From assembly GCF_028698005.1 (NCBI RefSeq), contig NZ_JAQVEJ010000005.1, forward strand, positions 1 through 44,779: a stretch of 44,779 bases of DNA, given 5' to 3'. Positions 23,699-33,400 of the stretch are shown here, piece after piece; the first letter of the stretch is position 1; the number at the start of each line of letters is the position of its first letter. This DNA comes from Hydrogenophaga sp. (GTDB lineage Bacteria > Pseudomonadota > Gammaproteobacteria > Burkholderiales > Burkholderiaceae_C). Both the position numbers and the translations under genes were made by a program. The notes below the pieces were generated by a model. It did not search any database. It saw only the letters and a list, made by a program, of their open reading frames with translations, and was not told where the DNA came from.

Positions 23699-26043
23699 TC
23701 GACCCTTGTGATGCGGTTGGGCTTGAAGCCGAGGTCGGCCGCCTTGCCCTTGCGGGCGCGCGCCGCACGGGCGTTGTTCAGGCTGCGGATCTCCAGCGTC
23801 TCCTCGCGCGCCTTGCCACCGCGCCCGATGCCCTCGATGCGCACGCTGCGCGCGTAGGCCGCCGCGCCGGCCAGTGTGTCCTTGGCCTCCAGGTCGATGA
23901 GCATCAGCCCCCGGCCGCCCTTGTCCATCTGCTTGAGCTCGCCGATCTCGAACGTGAGGATGCGCCCACCCGTGGAGGCACAGCACACGTGCGTGGCCGG
24001 CACCGGTGGCCGGCTGCCCGAGCCGCCGCTGACCAGCGACGGCGCGCAGACCGTCTCGCCCTGGCCCAGGCTGATGAAGGTCTTGCCCGCCTTCTGGCGC
24101 GAGATCAGGTTTTCGATCCGGGCCAAAAAGCCGTAGCCGCCCGTGCCCGAGAGCAGCAGCGTGGTCTCCACCGGACCGGCAACGTAGTGCACCGGCTGCG
24201 TGCCCGATTCCAGGTCGATCAGCGTCGTGATCGGCTGGCCGTCGCCGCGCGCACCCGGCAGGCTGGCCACCGGCACGCTGTAGACCCGGCCGTTGGAGCC
24301 AAACACGATCAACACGTCCACCGTGCGGCACTCGAAGGTGCCGTACAGGCCGTCGCCGGCCTTGAAGGCAAAGCCGGCCGGATCGTGACCATGGCCCGTG
24401 CGCGCGCGCACCCAGCCCTTGCTGGAGACCACCACCGTCACGGGTTCGTCCACCACCTTGATCTCGGCAACCGCCTTCTTCTCCTCCTGGATCAGCGTGC
24501 GGCGGTCGTCGCCGAAGGTCCTGGCGTCGGCCTCGATTTCCTTGATCATCAGGCGCCGCAGCGTCGCCGGGTTGCCCAGGATGTCCTCCAGACGCCCCTG
24601 CTCCTCGCGCAGCTCCTTGAGCTCCTGCTCGATCTTGATCGCCTCCAGGCGCGCCAGCTGCCGCAGGCGGATTTCCAGGATGTCCTCGGCCTGGCGGTCA
24701 CTCAGTGCAAAGCGCTCGATCAGCGCGGCCTTGGGATCGTCGGCCTGGCGGATGATCGCGATCACCTCGTCGATGTTGAGCAGCACAAGCTGGCGGCCTT
24801 CGAGGATGTGGATGCGATCCAGCACCTTGCCCAGCCGGTGCTCGGAGCGACGCGTGATGGTGTTCTGGCGGAAGGCGATCCATTCCTCCAGCATCTGGCG
24901 CAGCGACTTCTGCGTCGGGCGCCCGTCCAGACCGACCATGGTCAGGTTGATGGGCGCGGACGTTTCCAGGCTGGTGTGTGCCAGCAGCGCCGTGATCAGT
25001 TCCTGCTGGGCGATGCGGCTGCTCTTGGGCTCGAACACCAGCCGCACCGGCGCATCCTTGCTCGATTCGTCGCGCACGCCGTCGAGCACCATGAGGATGC
25101 TGGCCTTGAGCTGGGTCTGCTCCTGTGTCAGCGCCTTCTTGCCGGACTTGACCTTGGGATTGGAGAGTTCCTCGATCTCCTCCAGCACCTTCTGGCTGCT
25201 GACACCTGGCGGCAGTTCGGTCACCACCAGTTGCCACTGGCCGCGCGCCAGGTCCTCGATCTTCCAGCGCGCGCGCACCTTCAGGCTGCCGCGACCGCTG
25301 CGGTAGGCGTCGGCGATGTCACCGGCCGGGCTGATGATCTGGCCACCCCCCGGGTAGTCCGGCCCGGGGATCAGCGCGAACAGTTCGTCGTCGCCGAGTT
25401 TCGGGTTCCTGACCAGCGCCACGCAGGCCCCGGCCACCTCGCGCAGGTTGTGGCTGGGAATCTCGGTGGCCAGGCCCACGGCGATGCCGCTGGCACCGTT
25501 GAGGAGCGTGAACGGCAGGCGTGCCGGCAGTTGCCTCGGTTCCTCGGTGGAGCCGTCGTAGTTGGGCACGAAGTCCACCGTGCCCTCGTCGATCTCGTCC
25601 AGCAGCAGGCCGGTGATTTTCGACAGGCGTGCCTCGGTGTAGCGCATGGCAGCGGCACCGTCGCCGTCACGGCTGCCGAAGTTGCCGTGGCCATCGATCA
25701 GCGGGTAACGCTGCGAGAAGTCCTGCGCCATGCGCACCAGCGCGTCGTAAGCCGCCTGGTCGCCGTGCGGATGGAAGCGCCCGAGCACATCGCCCACCAC
25801 GCGTGCGCTCTTGACCGGCTTGGCCGGCGTGTTGCGGTTGGGGCCGCTCCATCCCAGGCCCATGCGCTCCATGGCGTACAGGATGCGCCGCTGCACGGGC
25901 TTCTGGCCGTCGCAGACATCGGGCAGCGCGCGCCCCTTGACGACCGACAGCGCGTATTCGAGGTAGGCCCGCTGGGCATAGGAGGCCAGGCTGTCGTCGT
26001 CGCCGTGGCCCGCGTGCCCCAATTCAATGATCTCTGTGCTCAT
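23695..26043 (-). CDS. parC: DNA topoisomerase IV subunit A
   Basis: ParC is the DNA-cleaving subunit that decatenates daughter chromosomes. It has the winged-helix breakage-reunion domain with catalytic Tyr135 ([11 protein letters not shown]), the tower and coiled coil ([27 protein letters not shown]), and a C-terminal beta-pinwheel that lacks the GyrA box and carries repeats such as [15 protein letters not shown]. At 782 residues it is a typical length. At the quinolone pocket the sequence is [11 protein letters not shown], so Gln96 and Asp100 stand where E. coli ParC has Ser80 and Glu84. It starts 7 bases after parE. Confidence 0.97.
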   Translation of the reverse strand: MSTEIIELGHAGHGDDDSLASYAQRAYLEYALSVVKGRALPDVCDGQKPVQRRILYAMERMGLGWSGPNRNTPAKPVKSARVVGDVLGRFHPHGDQAAYDALVRMAQDFSQRYPLIDGHGNFGSRDGDGAAAMRYTEARLSKITGLLLDEIDEGTVDFVPNYDGSTEEPRQLPARLPFTLLNGASGIAVGLATEIPSHNLREVAGACVALVRNPKLGDDELFALIPGPDYPGGGQIISPAGDIADAYRSGRGSLKVRARWKIEDLARGQWQLVVTELPPGVSSQKVLEEIEELSNPKVKSGKKALTQEQTQLKASILMVLDGVRDESSKDAPVRLVFEPKSSRIAQQELITALLAHTSLETSAPINLTMVGLDGRPTQKSLRQMLEEWIAFRQNTITRRSEHRLGKVLDRIHILEGRQLVLLNIDEVIAIIRQADDPKAALIERFALSDRQAEDILEIRLRQLARLEAIKIEQELKELREEQGRLEDILGNPATLRRLMIKEIEADARTFGDDRRTLIQEEKKAVAEIKVVDEPVTVVVSSKGWVRARTGHGHDPAGFAFKAGDGLYGTFECRTVDVLIVFGSNGRVYSVPVASLPGARGDGQPITTLIDLESGTQPVHYVAGPVETTLLLSGTGGYGFLARIENLISRQKAGKTFISLGQGETVCAPSLVSGGSGSRPPVPATHVCCASTGGRILTFEIGELKQMDKGGRGLMLIDLEAKDTLAGAAAYARSVRIEGIGRGGKAREETLEIRSLNNARAARARKGKAADLGFKPNRITRVE

Positions 26044-26050
26044 GTTGTCC

Positions 26051-28021
26051 TCAGACGTCGATCTCCACGGAGTCGCCGTGCAGTTCCATCAGGTCGCGCC
26101 GCGCGGCCGCCTCACCCTTGCCCATGAGCTTGGCGATCAGCACTTCGGTGTCGCCGAAGCCGAGCGCGCCCAGGGTCACCGGCAGCAGGCGCCGCGTGTC
26201 GGGGTTGAGCGTCGTGTCCCACAACTGCTCGGCGCTCATCTCGCCGAGGCCCTTGAAGCGGCTGATCTGGCACTTGCCGCGCGCCACGCCGTCCTTTTCA
26301 GCCTTGTCCAGAATGGCCTGCAGCTCGCCCTCGTCGAGCGCGTACTGCTTGCTCGCGGGTTTCTTGCCGCGCGCCGGCACATCGACCCGAAACAGCGGCG
26401 GCCGGGCCACGTAGACATGGCCGGCCTCGATCAGCTTGGGGAAATGACGGAAGAACAGCGTCAGCAGCAGCACCTGGATGTGCGAGCCGTCCACATCCGC
26501 ATCCGAGAGGATACAGACCTTGCCGTAGCGCAGACCCGAGAGGTCCGGGCTGTCGTTCGGGCCGTGCGGATCGACACCGATCGCGACCGAGATGTCGTGG
26601 ATTTCCGTATTGGCAAACAGCCGGTCGCGCTCCACCTCCCAGGTGTTGAGCACCTTGCCGCGCAGCGGCAGCACCGCCTGGCACTCCTTGTCGCGCCCCA
26701 TCTTGGCGCTGCCGCCGGCGGAGTCGCCCTCCACCAGGAACAGTTCGTTGTGCGAGAGGTCGCGGCTTTCGCAGTCGGTGAGCTTGCCCGGCAGCACGGC
26801 CACGCCCGAGCCCTTGCGCTTTTCCACCTTCTGGCCGGCCCGCTGACGCGTCTGTGCCGCCTTGATCGCCAGCTCGGCCAGCCTGCGGCCGTATTCCACG
26901 TGCTGGTTCAGCCACAGCTCCAGCGCCGGCTTGACGAAGCTGGAGACGAGCCGCACGGCATCGCGCGAATTGAGCCGCTCCTTGACCTGGCCCTGGAACT
27001 GGGGGTCCAGCACCTTGGCCGAGAGCACATAGCTGGCGCGCGCAAACACGTCCTCGGGCAGCAGCTTCACGCCCTTGGGCAGCAGCGCGTGCAACTCGAT
27101 GAAGCCCTTGACCGCCTGGAACAAGCCATCGCGCAGGCCGCTGTCGTGCGTGCCACCGGCGCTGGTCGGAATCAGGTTGACATAGCTCTCGCGCACCGGC
27201 GCGCCCTCTTCCGTGAAGGCCACGCACCAGGCCGCGCCCTCGCCCTCGGCGAAGCTGTCGTCCTTGCTGTCGGCATAGCCCTCGCCCTCGAACAGGGGGA
27301 TGACGGGATCGGCCGTCAGGGTCTGGCCCAGGTAGTCGCGCAGGCCGCCCTTGTATTGCCAGGTCTGCGTCTCGCGGTTCTTTTCGTTGGCCAGCGTGAC
27401 CGAGACGCCCGGCATCAGCACCGCCTTGCTGCGCAGCAGGTGCGTCAGCTCGCCCATGGGCAGGCCGGCGGCGTCGAAATACTTCGCATCGGGCCAGACA
27501 CGCACCGTCGTGCCCTGCTTGCGATCGCCCTCGCCCAGCGGGCGGGTCAGCAGCGGCTCGACCACGTCGCCGCCAGCGAACACAATGCGGGCCACCTGGC
27601 CTTCGCGGTGACTGCTCACCTCCATGCGCGTGGACAGGGCGTTGGTCACGCTCACGCCCACACCGTGCAGGCCACCCGAGAAGCTGTAGGCGCCACCCTG
27701 ACCCTTGTCGAACTTGCCGCCGGCGTGCAGCCGTGTGAACACCAGCTCGATGACGGGCGCGTTCTCTTCCGGGTGCAACCCGAACGGGATGCCGCGGCCG
27801 TCGTCCTCGACGCTGACCGAGCCGTCGGCGTGCAGCGTGACGCGGATCTTCTTGCCAAAACCGGCCAGCGCCTCGTCGGCGGCGTTGTCGATCACCTCCT
27901 GGATGACGTGCAGCGGGTTGTCGGTGCGGGTGTACATGCCCGGCCGCTGCTTGACCGGCTCCAGGCCCTTGAGAACGCGGATCGAACCTTCGGAATATGC
28001 GGGAGGATTCAGGCTTGCCAT
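26051..28021 (-). CDS. parE: DNA topoisomerase IV subunit B
   Basis: ParE is the ATPase and TOPRIM subunit of topoisomerase IV. The GHKL ATP site is intact ([39 protein letters not shown]), as are the TOPRIM motifs ([15 protein letters not shown] and [12 protein letters not shown]). The protein is 656 residues from the ATG at 28021 ([23 protein letters not shown]), the family length and start. The ORF track begins ten codons upstream. There is no Shine-Dalgarno; TACAAT lies 8 bases before the ATG. It forms an operon with parC and diverges from an MFS gene. Confidence 0.97.
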   Translation of the reverse strand: MASLNPPAYSEGSIRVLKGLEPVKQRPGMYTRTDNPLHVIQEVIDNAADEALAGFGKKIRVTLHADGSVSVEDDGRGIPFGLHPEENAPVIELVFTRLHAGGKFDKGQGGAYSFSGGLHGVGVSVTNALSTRMEVSSHREGQVARIVFAGGDVVEPLLTRPLGEGDRKQGTTVRVWPDAKYFDAAGLPMGELTHLLRSKAVLMPGVSVTLANEKNRETQTWQYKGGLRDYLGQTLTADPVIPLFEGEGYADSKDDSFAEGEGAAWCVAFTEEGAPVRESYVNLIPTSAGGTHDSGLRDGLFQAVKGFIELHALLPKGVKLLPEDVFARASYVLSAKVLDPQFQGQVKERLNSRDAVRLVSSFVKPALELWLNQHVEYGRRLAELAIKAAQTRQRAGQKVEKRKGSGVAVLPGKLTDCESRDLSHNELFLVEGDSAGGSAKMGRDKECQAVLPLRGKVLNTWEVERDRLFANTEIHDISVAIGVDPHGPNDSPDLSGLRYGKVCILSDADVDGSHIQVLLLTLFFRHFPKLIEAGHVYVARPPLFRVDVPARGKKPASKQYALDEGELQAILDKAEKDGVARGKCQISRFKGLGEMSAEQLWDTTLNPDTRRLLPVTLGALGFGDTEVLIAKLMGKGEAAARRDLMELHGDSVEIDV

Positions 28022-28029
28022 GGTCGCGG

Positions 28030-28183
28030 ATTGTAAGCAAGCGCCGATCAAAACACTGTACGCATATCCAGAAAATCAGCACGATGAAGGGATTCATGAC
28101 CGCGGCGCATCGATAAGAACCGCAAATTTCATGCGTCCCACCCACCGGTGCAACCGGCAGGAGCGCAACAGATTGGCTACATT
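28030..28183. promoter_or_regulatory. Divergent parE/MFS start region with abutting -10-like elements
   Basis: On the minus strand TACAAT (28030-28035) ends 8 bases before the parE ATG. On the plus strand TACATT (28178-28183) ends 6 bases before the MFS ATG. Neither gene has a strong ribosome-binding site. Both spacings fit leaderless transcription. The 168-base region shows no other clear element. Confidence 0.35.
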
Positions 28184-28189
28184 CGCGGG

Positions 28190-29425
28190 ATGCCTGTTTC
28201 TCCACCACCCCGTCTGTCCGCTGCCCAGGTTCTGCTGTGCGGCGCTGCCATCCTGACCCTGTCCATGGGCATCCGCCACGGTTTCGGCCTGTGGCTGCAA
28301 CCGATCACCCAGGCGCAGGGCTGGACACGCGAAAACTTCGCCTTCGCCCTGGCGGTCCAGAATTTCGCCTGGGGCCTGTTCGGCATCTTCGCCGGCATGG
28401 CCGCCGACCGCTACGGCGCGTTCAAGGTGCTGCTGGTCGGCGCCGTGGCCTACGCCCTGGGCCTGGTCGGCATGGCCACCACGACCACCCCCCTGCTGTT
28501 CGCGCTGACGGCGGGGGTGCTGATCGGCGCGGCCCAGGCCGGCACCACCTACGCGATCATCTATGGCGTCATCGGCCGGCAGATCCCGGCCGAGCGCCGC
28601 TCCTGGGCCATGGGCGTGGCGGCTGCGGCCGGCTCGTTCGGCCAGTTCCTGATGGTGCCGGTCGAGGGCTGGCTGATCACCGGTTTCGGCTGGCAGCAGG
28701 CGCTGCTGATCCTGGGGGCCTCGGCGCTGCTGATCATTCCGCTGGCGGTGTTCCTGCGCGAGCCGGGTTTTGGCGGCAGCGGCGCCACCAGCATCCACCG
28801 CGAGCAGACCATCGGCCATGCCCTGCGCGAGGCGTTCCGGTACCGCAGCTTCCAGCTGCTGATGGTGGGCTATTTCGTTTGTGGTTTCCAGGTGGTGTTC
28901 ATCGGCGTGCACATGCCCAGCTACCTCAAGGACCAGGGTCTCGCACCCCAGGTGGCCAGTTATGCGCTGGCGCTGATCGGCCTGTTCAACGTGGTCGGCA
29001 CCTATGCCGCCGGGGCCCTGGGTCAGCGCATGGCCAAGCGCCACATCCTGGCCTTCATCTACCTGGCGCGCTCCGTGGTCATCGCCCTGTTCCTGGCGGC
29101 GCCGCTCACGCCGACCAGCGTCTACGTGTTCTCGGCCATCATGGGCGTTCTGTGGCTCTCGACCGTGCCGCCCACCAATGCCGTGGTGGCGCAGATATTC
29201 GGCGTCGCCCACCTCTCGATGCTGGGTGGTTTCGTGTTCTTCAGTCACCAGATCGGCAGCTTCATGGGCGTGTGGCTGGGTGGTCTGCTCTATGACCAGA
29301 CCGGCAGCTACGACATCGTCTGGTACATCTCGATTGCGCTGGGCGTGCTGGCCGCGCTGGTGAACCTGCCGGTGCGCGAGAGCGCCATCGAGCGCGGGCC
29401 ACAGCGCGTGGAGGCCATGGCATGA
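28190..29425 (+). CDS. MFS transporter (oxalate/formate antiporter-like)
   Basis: This major facilitator of 411 residues has about twelve helices. Motif A-like FAGMAADRYGAFKVLLVG lies after helix 2. Segments such as TAGVLIGAAQAGTTYAIIYGVIGRQIPAERRSWAMGVAAAAGSFGQF resemble the monocarboxylate/oxalate-formate branch. I take the ATG at 28190 (MPVSPPPRLSAAQ); the ORF track uses a GTG 14 codons earlier. Its stop overlaps the start of a 46-residue protein gene (ATGA), which in turn overlaps a methyltransferase gene, so the three are coupled. The substrate is not known. Confidence 0.9.
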   Translation: MPVSPPPRLSAAQVLLCGAAILTLSMGIRHGFGLWLQPITQAQGWTRENFAFALAVQNFAWGLFGIFAGMAADRYGAFKVLLVGAVAYALGLVGMATTTTPLLFALTAGVLIGAAQAGTTYAIIYGVIGRQIPAERRSWAMGVAAAAGSFGQFLMVPVEGWLITGFGWQQALLILGASALLIIPLAVFLREPGFGGSGATSIHREQTIGHALREAFRYRSFQLLMVGYFVCGFQVVFIGVHMPSYLKDQGLAPQVASYALALIGLFNVVGTYAAGALGQRMAKRHILAFIYLARSVVIALFLAAPLTPTSVYVFSAIMGVLWLSTVPPTNAVVAQIFGVAHLSMLGGFVFFSHQIGSFMGVWLGGLLYDQTGSYDIVWYISIALGVLAALVNLPVRESAIERGPQRVEAMA

Positions 29426-29562
29426 GCGCCACGCGGCGGCGGCGCGGCTGGCAGGCCATGGCGTGGCTGGCGGTGGTGCTGGCCCTGCTGGGGACGCTGC
29501 TGCTCTACCGCGACCCGGATTTCGCCGTGCGCCTGGCCGACCAGCTCTGGAGCTGCTTCTGA
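29422..29562 (+). CDS. 46-residue membrane protein of unknown function
   Basis: This ORF is too short for the supplied track. It encodes a basic start (MSATRRRRGWQ), one hydrophobic helix (MAWLAVVLALLGTLLLY) and a short acidic/aromatic tail ending DPDFAVRLADQLWSCF. The start ATG overlaps the MFS stop (ATGA), and its TGA overlaps the methyltransferase ATG (TGATG). Both junctions are classic translational coupling, which is strong support that it is a real gene. Positive residues before the helix predict a cytoplasmic N-terminus. The function is unknown; it may be an accessory to the MFS protein. Confidence 0.75.
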   Translation: MSATRRRRGWQAMAWLAVVLALLGTLLLYRDPDFAVRLADQLWSCF

Positions 29563-30182
29563 TGAATCCGCCTGCCACAGACACCGTCCGACCACCGTCC
29601 CCACCGCACCCGCCATCGGACTGGGTACGGCGCTGGAGCCACCTGGTCCCCGCCGGTGGTCGCGTGCTCGACGTGGCCTGCGGCACCGGCCGTCACCTGT
29701 ACGGGTTTCACGCGCTGGGCCATCCGGTCACGGGCGTGGACCGCTCACCCGAGGCCATCGCCGCCCTGGGCGAGCTGGCCCGTGCCGGTGCCGAGATCGT
29801 GCAGGCCGACATCGAGAATGGCCCATGGCCGTTCCCGGGCCGCCGCTTCGATGCCGTGGTCGTCACCAACTACCTCTGGCGCCCCCTGTGGCCCACCCTG
29901 CTGGCCAGTGTCGCCCCGGGCGGCGCGCTGCTCTACGAGACCTTCGCCCACGGCAACGCCAGCGTCGGCCGGCCCGCGCGGCCCGAGTTCCTGCTGCAGC
30001 CCGGAGAGCTGCTCGACCTGTGCCGGCCCGCGCTGCGGGTGGTCGCCTTCGAGGACGGCTTCCTGGACGCACCCGCGCGCTTCGTGCAGCGGATCGCCGC
30101 CGTGCGCGAAACGGCGTCCGCTCAGGACATCCTGCCCCGCCACCGCCTGAGTGCACCGCCACCGGCGCAAACCGCTGGTTAG
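29562..30182 (+). CDS. Class I SAM-dependent methyltransferase
   Basis: The SAM-binding motif I is [11 protein letters not shown] (residues 35-45), followed by the acidic motif [11 protein letters not shown] and post-motif [34 protein letters not shown]. The protein has 206 residues from the ATG at 29562; the ORF track extends it upstream through the small gene. The N-terminus is Pro-rich ([18 protein letters not shown]). It is translationally coupled to the small membrane protein. The methyl acceptor cannot be inferred. The overlapping TAG stop carries a TAGAAT that may be the dapA -10. Confidence 0.9.
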   Translation: MNPPATDTVRPPSPPHPPSDWVRRWSHLVPAGGRVLDVACGTGRHLYGFHALGHPVTGVDRSPEAIAALGELARAGAEIVQADIENGPWPFPGRRFDAVVVTNYLWRPLWPTLLASVAPGGALLYETFAHGNASVGRPARPEFLLQPGELLDLCRPALRVVAFEDGFLDAPARFVQRIAAVRETASAQDILPRHRLSAPPPAQTAG

Positions 30183-30185
30183 AAT
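30180..30185 (+). promoter_or_regulatory. Possible -10 element for dapA
   Basis: TAGAAT overlaps the methyltransferase stop codon and lies 55 bases before the dapA ATG. No strong -35 was found. Confidence 0.35.
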
Positions 30186-30240
30186 GGCAGATCACCAGGG
30201 CCACGCCATGCCGCGGCCTTTCCACACACCGACACAGACC

Positions 30241-31128
30241 ATGGACACCATCACCGGCAGCATCGTCGCCCTCGTCACCCCCTTTCAGCCGGACGGCAGT
30301 GTGGACTACGCCACCCTGCGCAAACTGATCGACTGGCACATCGCCGAGGGTACGGACTGCATCTGCGTCGTCGGCACCACGGGCGAATCGCCCACTGTCA
30401 GTGTGGAAGAGCATTGCGAGGTGATCCGGGTGGCGGTCGAACAGGCCGCCAAGCGCGTGCCCATCATGGCCGGCTGTGGTGCCAATGCCACCGCCGAGGC
30501 CATCGAACTGGCCACCTTCGCCCGTGGCGTGGGTGCCGACCTCCAGTTGCAGGTCGTCCCCTACTACAACAAGCCGTCACAGGAAGGGATGTACCAGCAT
30601 TTCAAGGCCATTGCCGAGGCCACGGGCGACCTGCCCATCGTGCTGTACAACGTACCCGGCCGCACCGTGGCCGACATGGCGGTGGACACCGCATTGCGGC
30701 TGGCGCAGGTGCCCGGCATCGTCGGCATCAAGGAGGCCACCGGCAACATCGAGCGTGCCCAGTGGCTGATCCGCGAGGCCCCCGAAGGTTTTGCCATCTA
30801 CTCGGGTGACGACCCCACCGCCGTGGCGCTGATGCTCTGCGGCGGCCAGGGCAACATCAGCGTCACCGCCAACATCGCTCCCCGGCTGATGCACGAGCTG
30901 TGCATGGCTGCCCTGGCCGGCGATGCCAGGCAGGCCATGCAGATCCAGCGCCGCCTCCTGCCGGTGCACAAGCACCTGTTCGTGGAGGCCAACCCCATCC
31001 CCCTGAAGTGGGCCATGGCGCGCATGGGCCTGTGCGGTGCCACGATGCGCCTGCCCATGACCCCCCTGACGCCCTCCCTGGAACCGATCGTGGAACGCGC
31101 CCTCCAACAAAGTGGCCTGATCGACTGA
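30241..31128 (+). CDS. dapA: 4-hydroxy-tetrahydrodipicolinate synthase
   Basis: DapA condenses pyruvate with aspartate semialdehyde in lysine and diaminopimelate synthesis. The TIM-barrel enzyme is 295 residues. Active-site residues are all visible: Thr46-Thr47 (VVGTTGES), the Tyr pair in VVPYYNKP, Tyr136 and Arg141 (LYNVPGR) and the Schiff-base Lys164 (GIKEATGN). The ATG at 30241 is the family start; the ORF track adds 30 upstream codons. No good Shine-Dalgarno is present before it. bamC begins 12 bases after the stop, the usual betaproteobacterial pairing. Confidence 0.97.
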   Translation: MDTITGSIVALVTPFQPDGSVDYATLRKLIDWHIAEGTDCICVVGTTGESPTVSVEEHCEVIRVAVEQAAKRVPIMAGCGANATAEAIELATFARGVGADLQLQVVPYYNKPSQEGMYQHFKAIAEATGDLPIVLYNVPGRTVADMAVDTALRLAQVPGIVGIKEATGNIERAQWLIREAPEGFAIYSGDDPTAVALMLCGGQGNISVTANIAPRLMHELCMAALAGDARQAMQIQRRLLPVHKHLFVEANPIPLKWAMARMGLCGATMRLPMTPLTPSLEPIVERALQQSGLID

Positions 31129-31139
31129 ACACCCGCACC

Positions 31140-32261
31140 ATGCAGCACGCTGACAAAGCCCCCCTTTCCCGACCCGGCCGCTGGATGGCTCTGGCGCTGG
31201 CCGCCGCCCTTGCGTCCGGCTGCACCATCCTGCAGGAAGACAAGATCGACTACAGCTCGGCACAGCGTGGCAACACACTGGAAGTGCCACCCGACCTGAC
31301 CCAGCTCGCCCGCGACTCGCGCTACGCCCTGCCCGGCGAGGCAGCCACCGCCAGCGGCTACCAGGCCACGACGGCCGCCTCGGGGCACGCCGGCGACACT
31401 GCGTTGCAAAAAATCGGCGATGCCCGCATTGAGCGTGCCGGCAACCAACGCTGGCTGGTCGTCGACCGGCCACCCGAGCAACTGTGGGATACCGTCCGCG
31501 CCTTCTGGCAGGACAACGGCTTCGTGCTCGAGATCGACCAGGAAAAAATCGGCATCATGGAAACCGATTGGGCCGAGAATCGCGCCAAGATCCCCCAGGA
31601 CTTCATCCGCAGGACCTTGGGCCGGGTGATTGACAACCTGTACTCCACCGGCGAACGCGACCGTTTCCGCACGCGCTTCGAGCGCAACGCGGCCGGCGGC
31701 ACCGAGATCTACATCTCCCACCGTGGCATGGAAGAGGTTTACACCAGCAGCCAGAAGGAGCGCACCATCTGGCAGCCCCGCGCCTCGGATGTCGAACTGG
31801 AAACGGAATTCCTGCGCCGCCTGATGGTCGCCCTCGGTGGTGCGACCGAAGAGCAGGCCAAGGCCGCCGCCACGGTCGCCGCCGCACCGTCCTCGGTCCA
31901 GCAAACCACCGTCGATGGCACACCAGCCCTGCGGTTTGCCGACAACTTCGACCGCGCCTGGCGCCGCGTCGGTCTCTCGCTGGACCGCACCGGCTTCACG
32001 GTCGAGGACCGTGACCGCAGCGCGGGCATCTACTACGTCCGCTTCGTGGCACCCGACCCGGACCGCAGCAGCAAGCCCGGCCTGTTCTCGCGCCTGTTCG
32101 GTGGCAGCAAGAAGGCCGATGCCTCACCCGAGCGGCAACGCATCGTGGTGCGCAGCAGCGACGAATTGACCACCGTGAGCGTGCAGGATGCCCAAGGCAA
32201 GCCAGACGGTGGCCCGAACGCACAAACGATCATCAAGCTGCTGGCGCAAGACCTGAACTGA
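31140..32261 (+). CDS. bamC: Outer-membrane assembly lipoprotein BamC
   Basis: BamC (NlpB) is an accessory lipoprotein of the BAM complex. The signal peptide WMALALAAALASGC ends at Cys28, which would be lipidated. An unstructured N-terminal stretch (QEDKIDYSSAQRGNTLEVPPDLTQL), the part that threads along BamD in E. coli, is followed by two helix-grip domains separated by an Ala-rich linker (EEQAKAAATVAAAPSSVQQTT). The protein is 373 residues. The start could be Met1 or Met16; either gives a lipoprotein. It is in an operon with dapA and ends at a strong terminator. Confidence 0.93.
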   Translation: MQHADKAPLSRPGRWMALALAAALASGCTILQEDKIDYSSAQRGNTLEVPPDLTQLARDSRYALPGEAATASGYQATTAASGHAGDTALQKIGDARIERAGNQRWLVVDRPPEQLWDTVRAFWQDNGFVLEIDQEKIGIMETDWAENRAKIPQDFIRRTLGRVIDNLYSTGERDRFRTRFERNAAGGTEIYISHRGMEEVYTSSQKERTIWQPRASDVELETEFLRRLMVALGGATEEQAKAAATVAAAPSSVQQTTVDGTPALRFADNFDRAWRRVGLSLDRTGFTVEDRDRSAGIYYVRFVAPDPDRSSKPGLFSRLFGGSKKADASPERQRIVVRSSDELTTVSVQDAQGKPDGGPNAQTIIKLLAQDLN

Positions 32262-32286
32262 CCCAGGCCAGGCCCGGCCCGGCAAC

Positions 32287-32318
32287 AAAAAAAAACCGCT
32301 CCATGGAGCGGTTTTTTT
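32287..32318. terminator. Bidirectional terminator between bamC and the lipoprotein gene
   Basis: The 16-base perfect palindrome CCGCTCCATGGAGCGG is flanked by nine A on the left and seven T on the right, so it makes a U-tailed hairpin when read from either strand. It serves the convergent bamC and lipoprotein genes. Confidence 0.95.
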
Positions 32319-32348
32319 CAGACCGGCGCCGGCACCAGCGCACGGGCT

Positions 32349-32678
32349 TTACTGGCTGACAGCTTCCTTGGCCGATTCAGCAGCGTCCTTGACGGCGTCG
32401 GCTGCCGCCGCAGCGCCTTCCTTGGCCGCATCCACCGCGCCCTCGGCCGCTTCCTGGACGGCCTCGGTGGCTTCCTTGGCGGCATCGGTCGTGGCATCAG
32501 CCGCTTCCTGAGCGGCCTCAACGGCTGCTTCTGCGCCTTCCTTGGCCGCATCGGTCGCGGCCGCAGCAGCTTCCTGGGCCGCCTCGACAGCGGCAGCAGC
32601 AGGGGCTTCCTCCTTCTGGCCACAGGCGGTGATGGCCATGGCGGCCAGCAGGCTGGCCAGGATGAGGGTCTTGTTCAT
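32349..32678 (-). CDS. Ala-rich LEA-like lipoprotein
   Basis: This 109-residue lipoprotein has signal MNKTLILASLLAAMAITAC with Cys19 in the lipobox, then a body made almost wholly of Ala, Glu, Lys, Asp and Thr. The body repeats with a period near 11 residues (DAAKEGAEAAV, DAAKEATEAVQ, DAAKEGAAAAA), the pattern of group 3 LEA and apolipoprotein-like amphipathic helices. The ORF track starts 18 codons early; the ATG at 32678 follows GGAAATCACC. The function is unknown. By analogy it could be a helical envelope spacer or a desiccation/stress protein, which is inference. Confidence 0.82.
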   Translation of the reverse strand: MNKTLILASLLAAMAITACGQKEEAPAAAAVEAAQEAAAAATDAAKEGAEAAVEAAQEAADATTDAAKEATEAVQEAAEGAVDAAKEGAAAAADAVKDAAESAKEAVSQ

Positions 32679-32877
32679 GGTGATTTCCAATGGATGATGA
32701 AAGTATGTTTTTGGCATTGCACCGGCCCACAACCGGTGTGGCCACGCTGGTGCAATTTCATGATCATATAGGGTTATTACTTACAGGGCGAACCCGTACG
32801 TTTTTTTGCGGCTTTTACACGAATCTGTGGCGCGAAGGTTGCATTGATCGGGCACACCAGGCCACGGAGGCGGGTGT
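32679..32877. other. AT-rich gap upstream of the lipoprotein gene
   Basis: This 199-base region is noticeably richer in A and T than its surroundings (for example ATGATCATATAGGGTTATTACTTAC). It probably holds the lipoprotein promoter, with a TATGAT-like -10 on the minus strand, and the end of the unknown gene to its right. I see no strong terminator and no small ORF that I would support. Confidence 0.5.
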
Positions 32878-33381
32878 TTACAGCCCCAGCACGGAGGCAG
32901 GGAAAGAGGGCATTCCGCGCTCCCAGCAGGCATCGATGCGCTCGCGCAACGCCTGGCACCGCCCGATGTCGGCGGTGGCCACCACGACGCAGCGCTCGGG
33001 ATCGATGCGCTCCATGGCCCAGGCCGGCGTCCAGATCGCGCTGGGTGGCACCGGGCAGGCGCGCGCTTCGACAATGTGCGACCAGATGCCCCGCCATTGG
33101 ACCAGTCGGGGGTGCGCCTGGCGCACGGCACGGAAATCGCGCGCCAGCCAGCGCATCGCCCTACCCTGGCCGGCCCAGGCATGCAGCGCCTCCACCACGG
33201 CCCGTTCGCCCAGGGGCCAGTCACTGAAATCCGCGTCGGAGAACACGACCGGGGAGCACTTTTCACGGGCGAGCAAGACCGCCGCCTGACGCACCAGGCC
33301 GGCAAAGGCCTCGCGCCCCTGAAAACGCCCTTCGGGCCACATAGGAACCTCTTCGAACCGGCCCGCCAAGTCGTCGCTCAT
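32878..33381 (-). CDS. Conserved-looking protein of unknown function
   Basis: The 167-residue protein starts MSDDLAGRFEEVPMWPEGRFQGREAFAGLVRQA at the ATG at 33381, 19 bases after the cupin gene stop. It looks like a compact soluble alpha/beta protein with a central SPVVFSDADFSDWPLGERAVVEALHAWAGQ segment and no membrane helix or signal. The pattern resembles phospholipase D-like or HKD-adjacent domains only vaguely and I do not assign it. The operon position behind a ribosomal-oxygenase-type cupin is the only context. The ORF track extends it 33 codons too far upstream. Confidence 0.72.
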   Translation of the reverse strand: MSDDLAGRFEEVPMWPEGRFQGREAFAGLVRQAAVLLAREKCSPVVFSDADFSDWPLGERAVVEALHAWAGQGRAMRWLARDFRAVRQAHPRLVQWRGIWSHIVEARACPVPPSAIWTPAWAMERIDPERCVVVATADIGRCQALRERIDACWERGMPSFPASVLGL

Positions 33382-33400
33382 CGCCCGCCTCCTTGCCGGC

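Noticed and set aside
22879-26127. A 1082-residue plus-strand ORF opposite parC and its neighbours
   Set aside because: It is an antisense frame over well-supported genes, His/Arg/Gln-rich without domains, and expected in GC-rich DNA where stops are rare.
26298-28208. A 636-residue minus-strand ORF in a second frame over parE
   Set aside because: It shares the parE strand but another frame, with Arg/Gly/Ala-rich composition typical of frame-shifted GC-rich sequence.
32785-32812. GGGCGAACCC followed by seven T as a plus-strand terminator
   Set aside because: The stem is only three base pairs and no plus-strand gene ends nearby.
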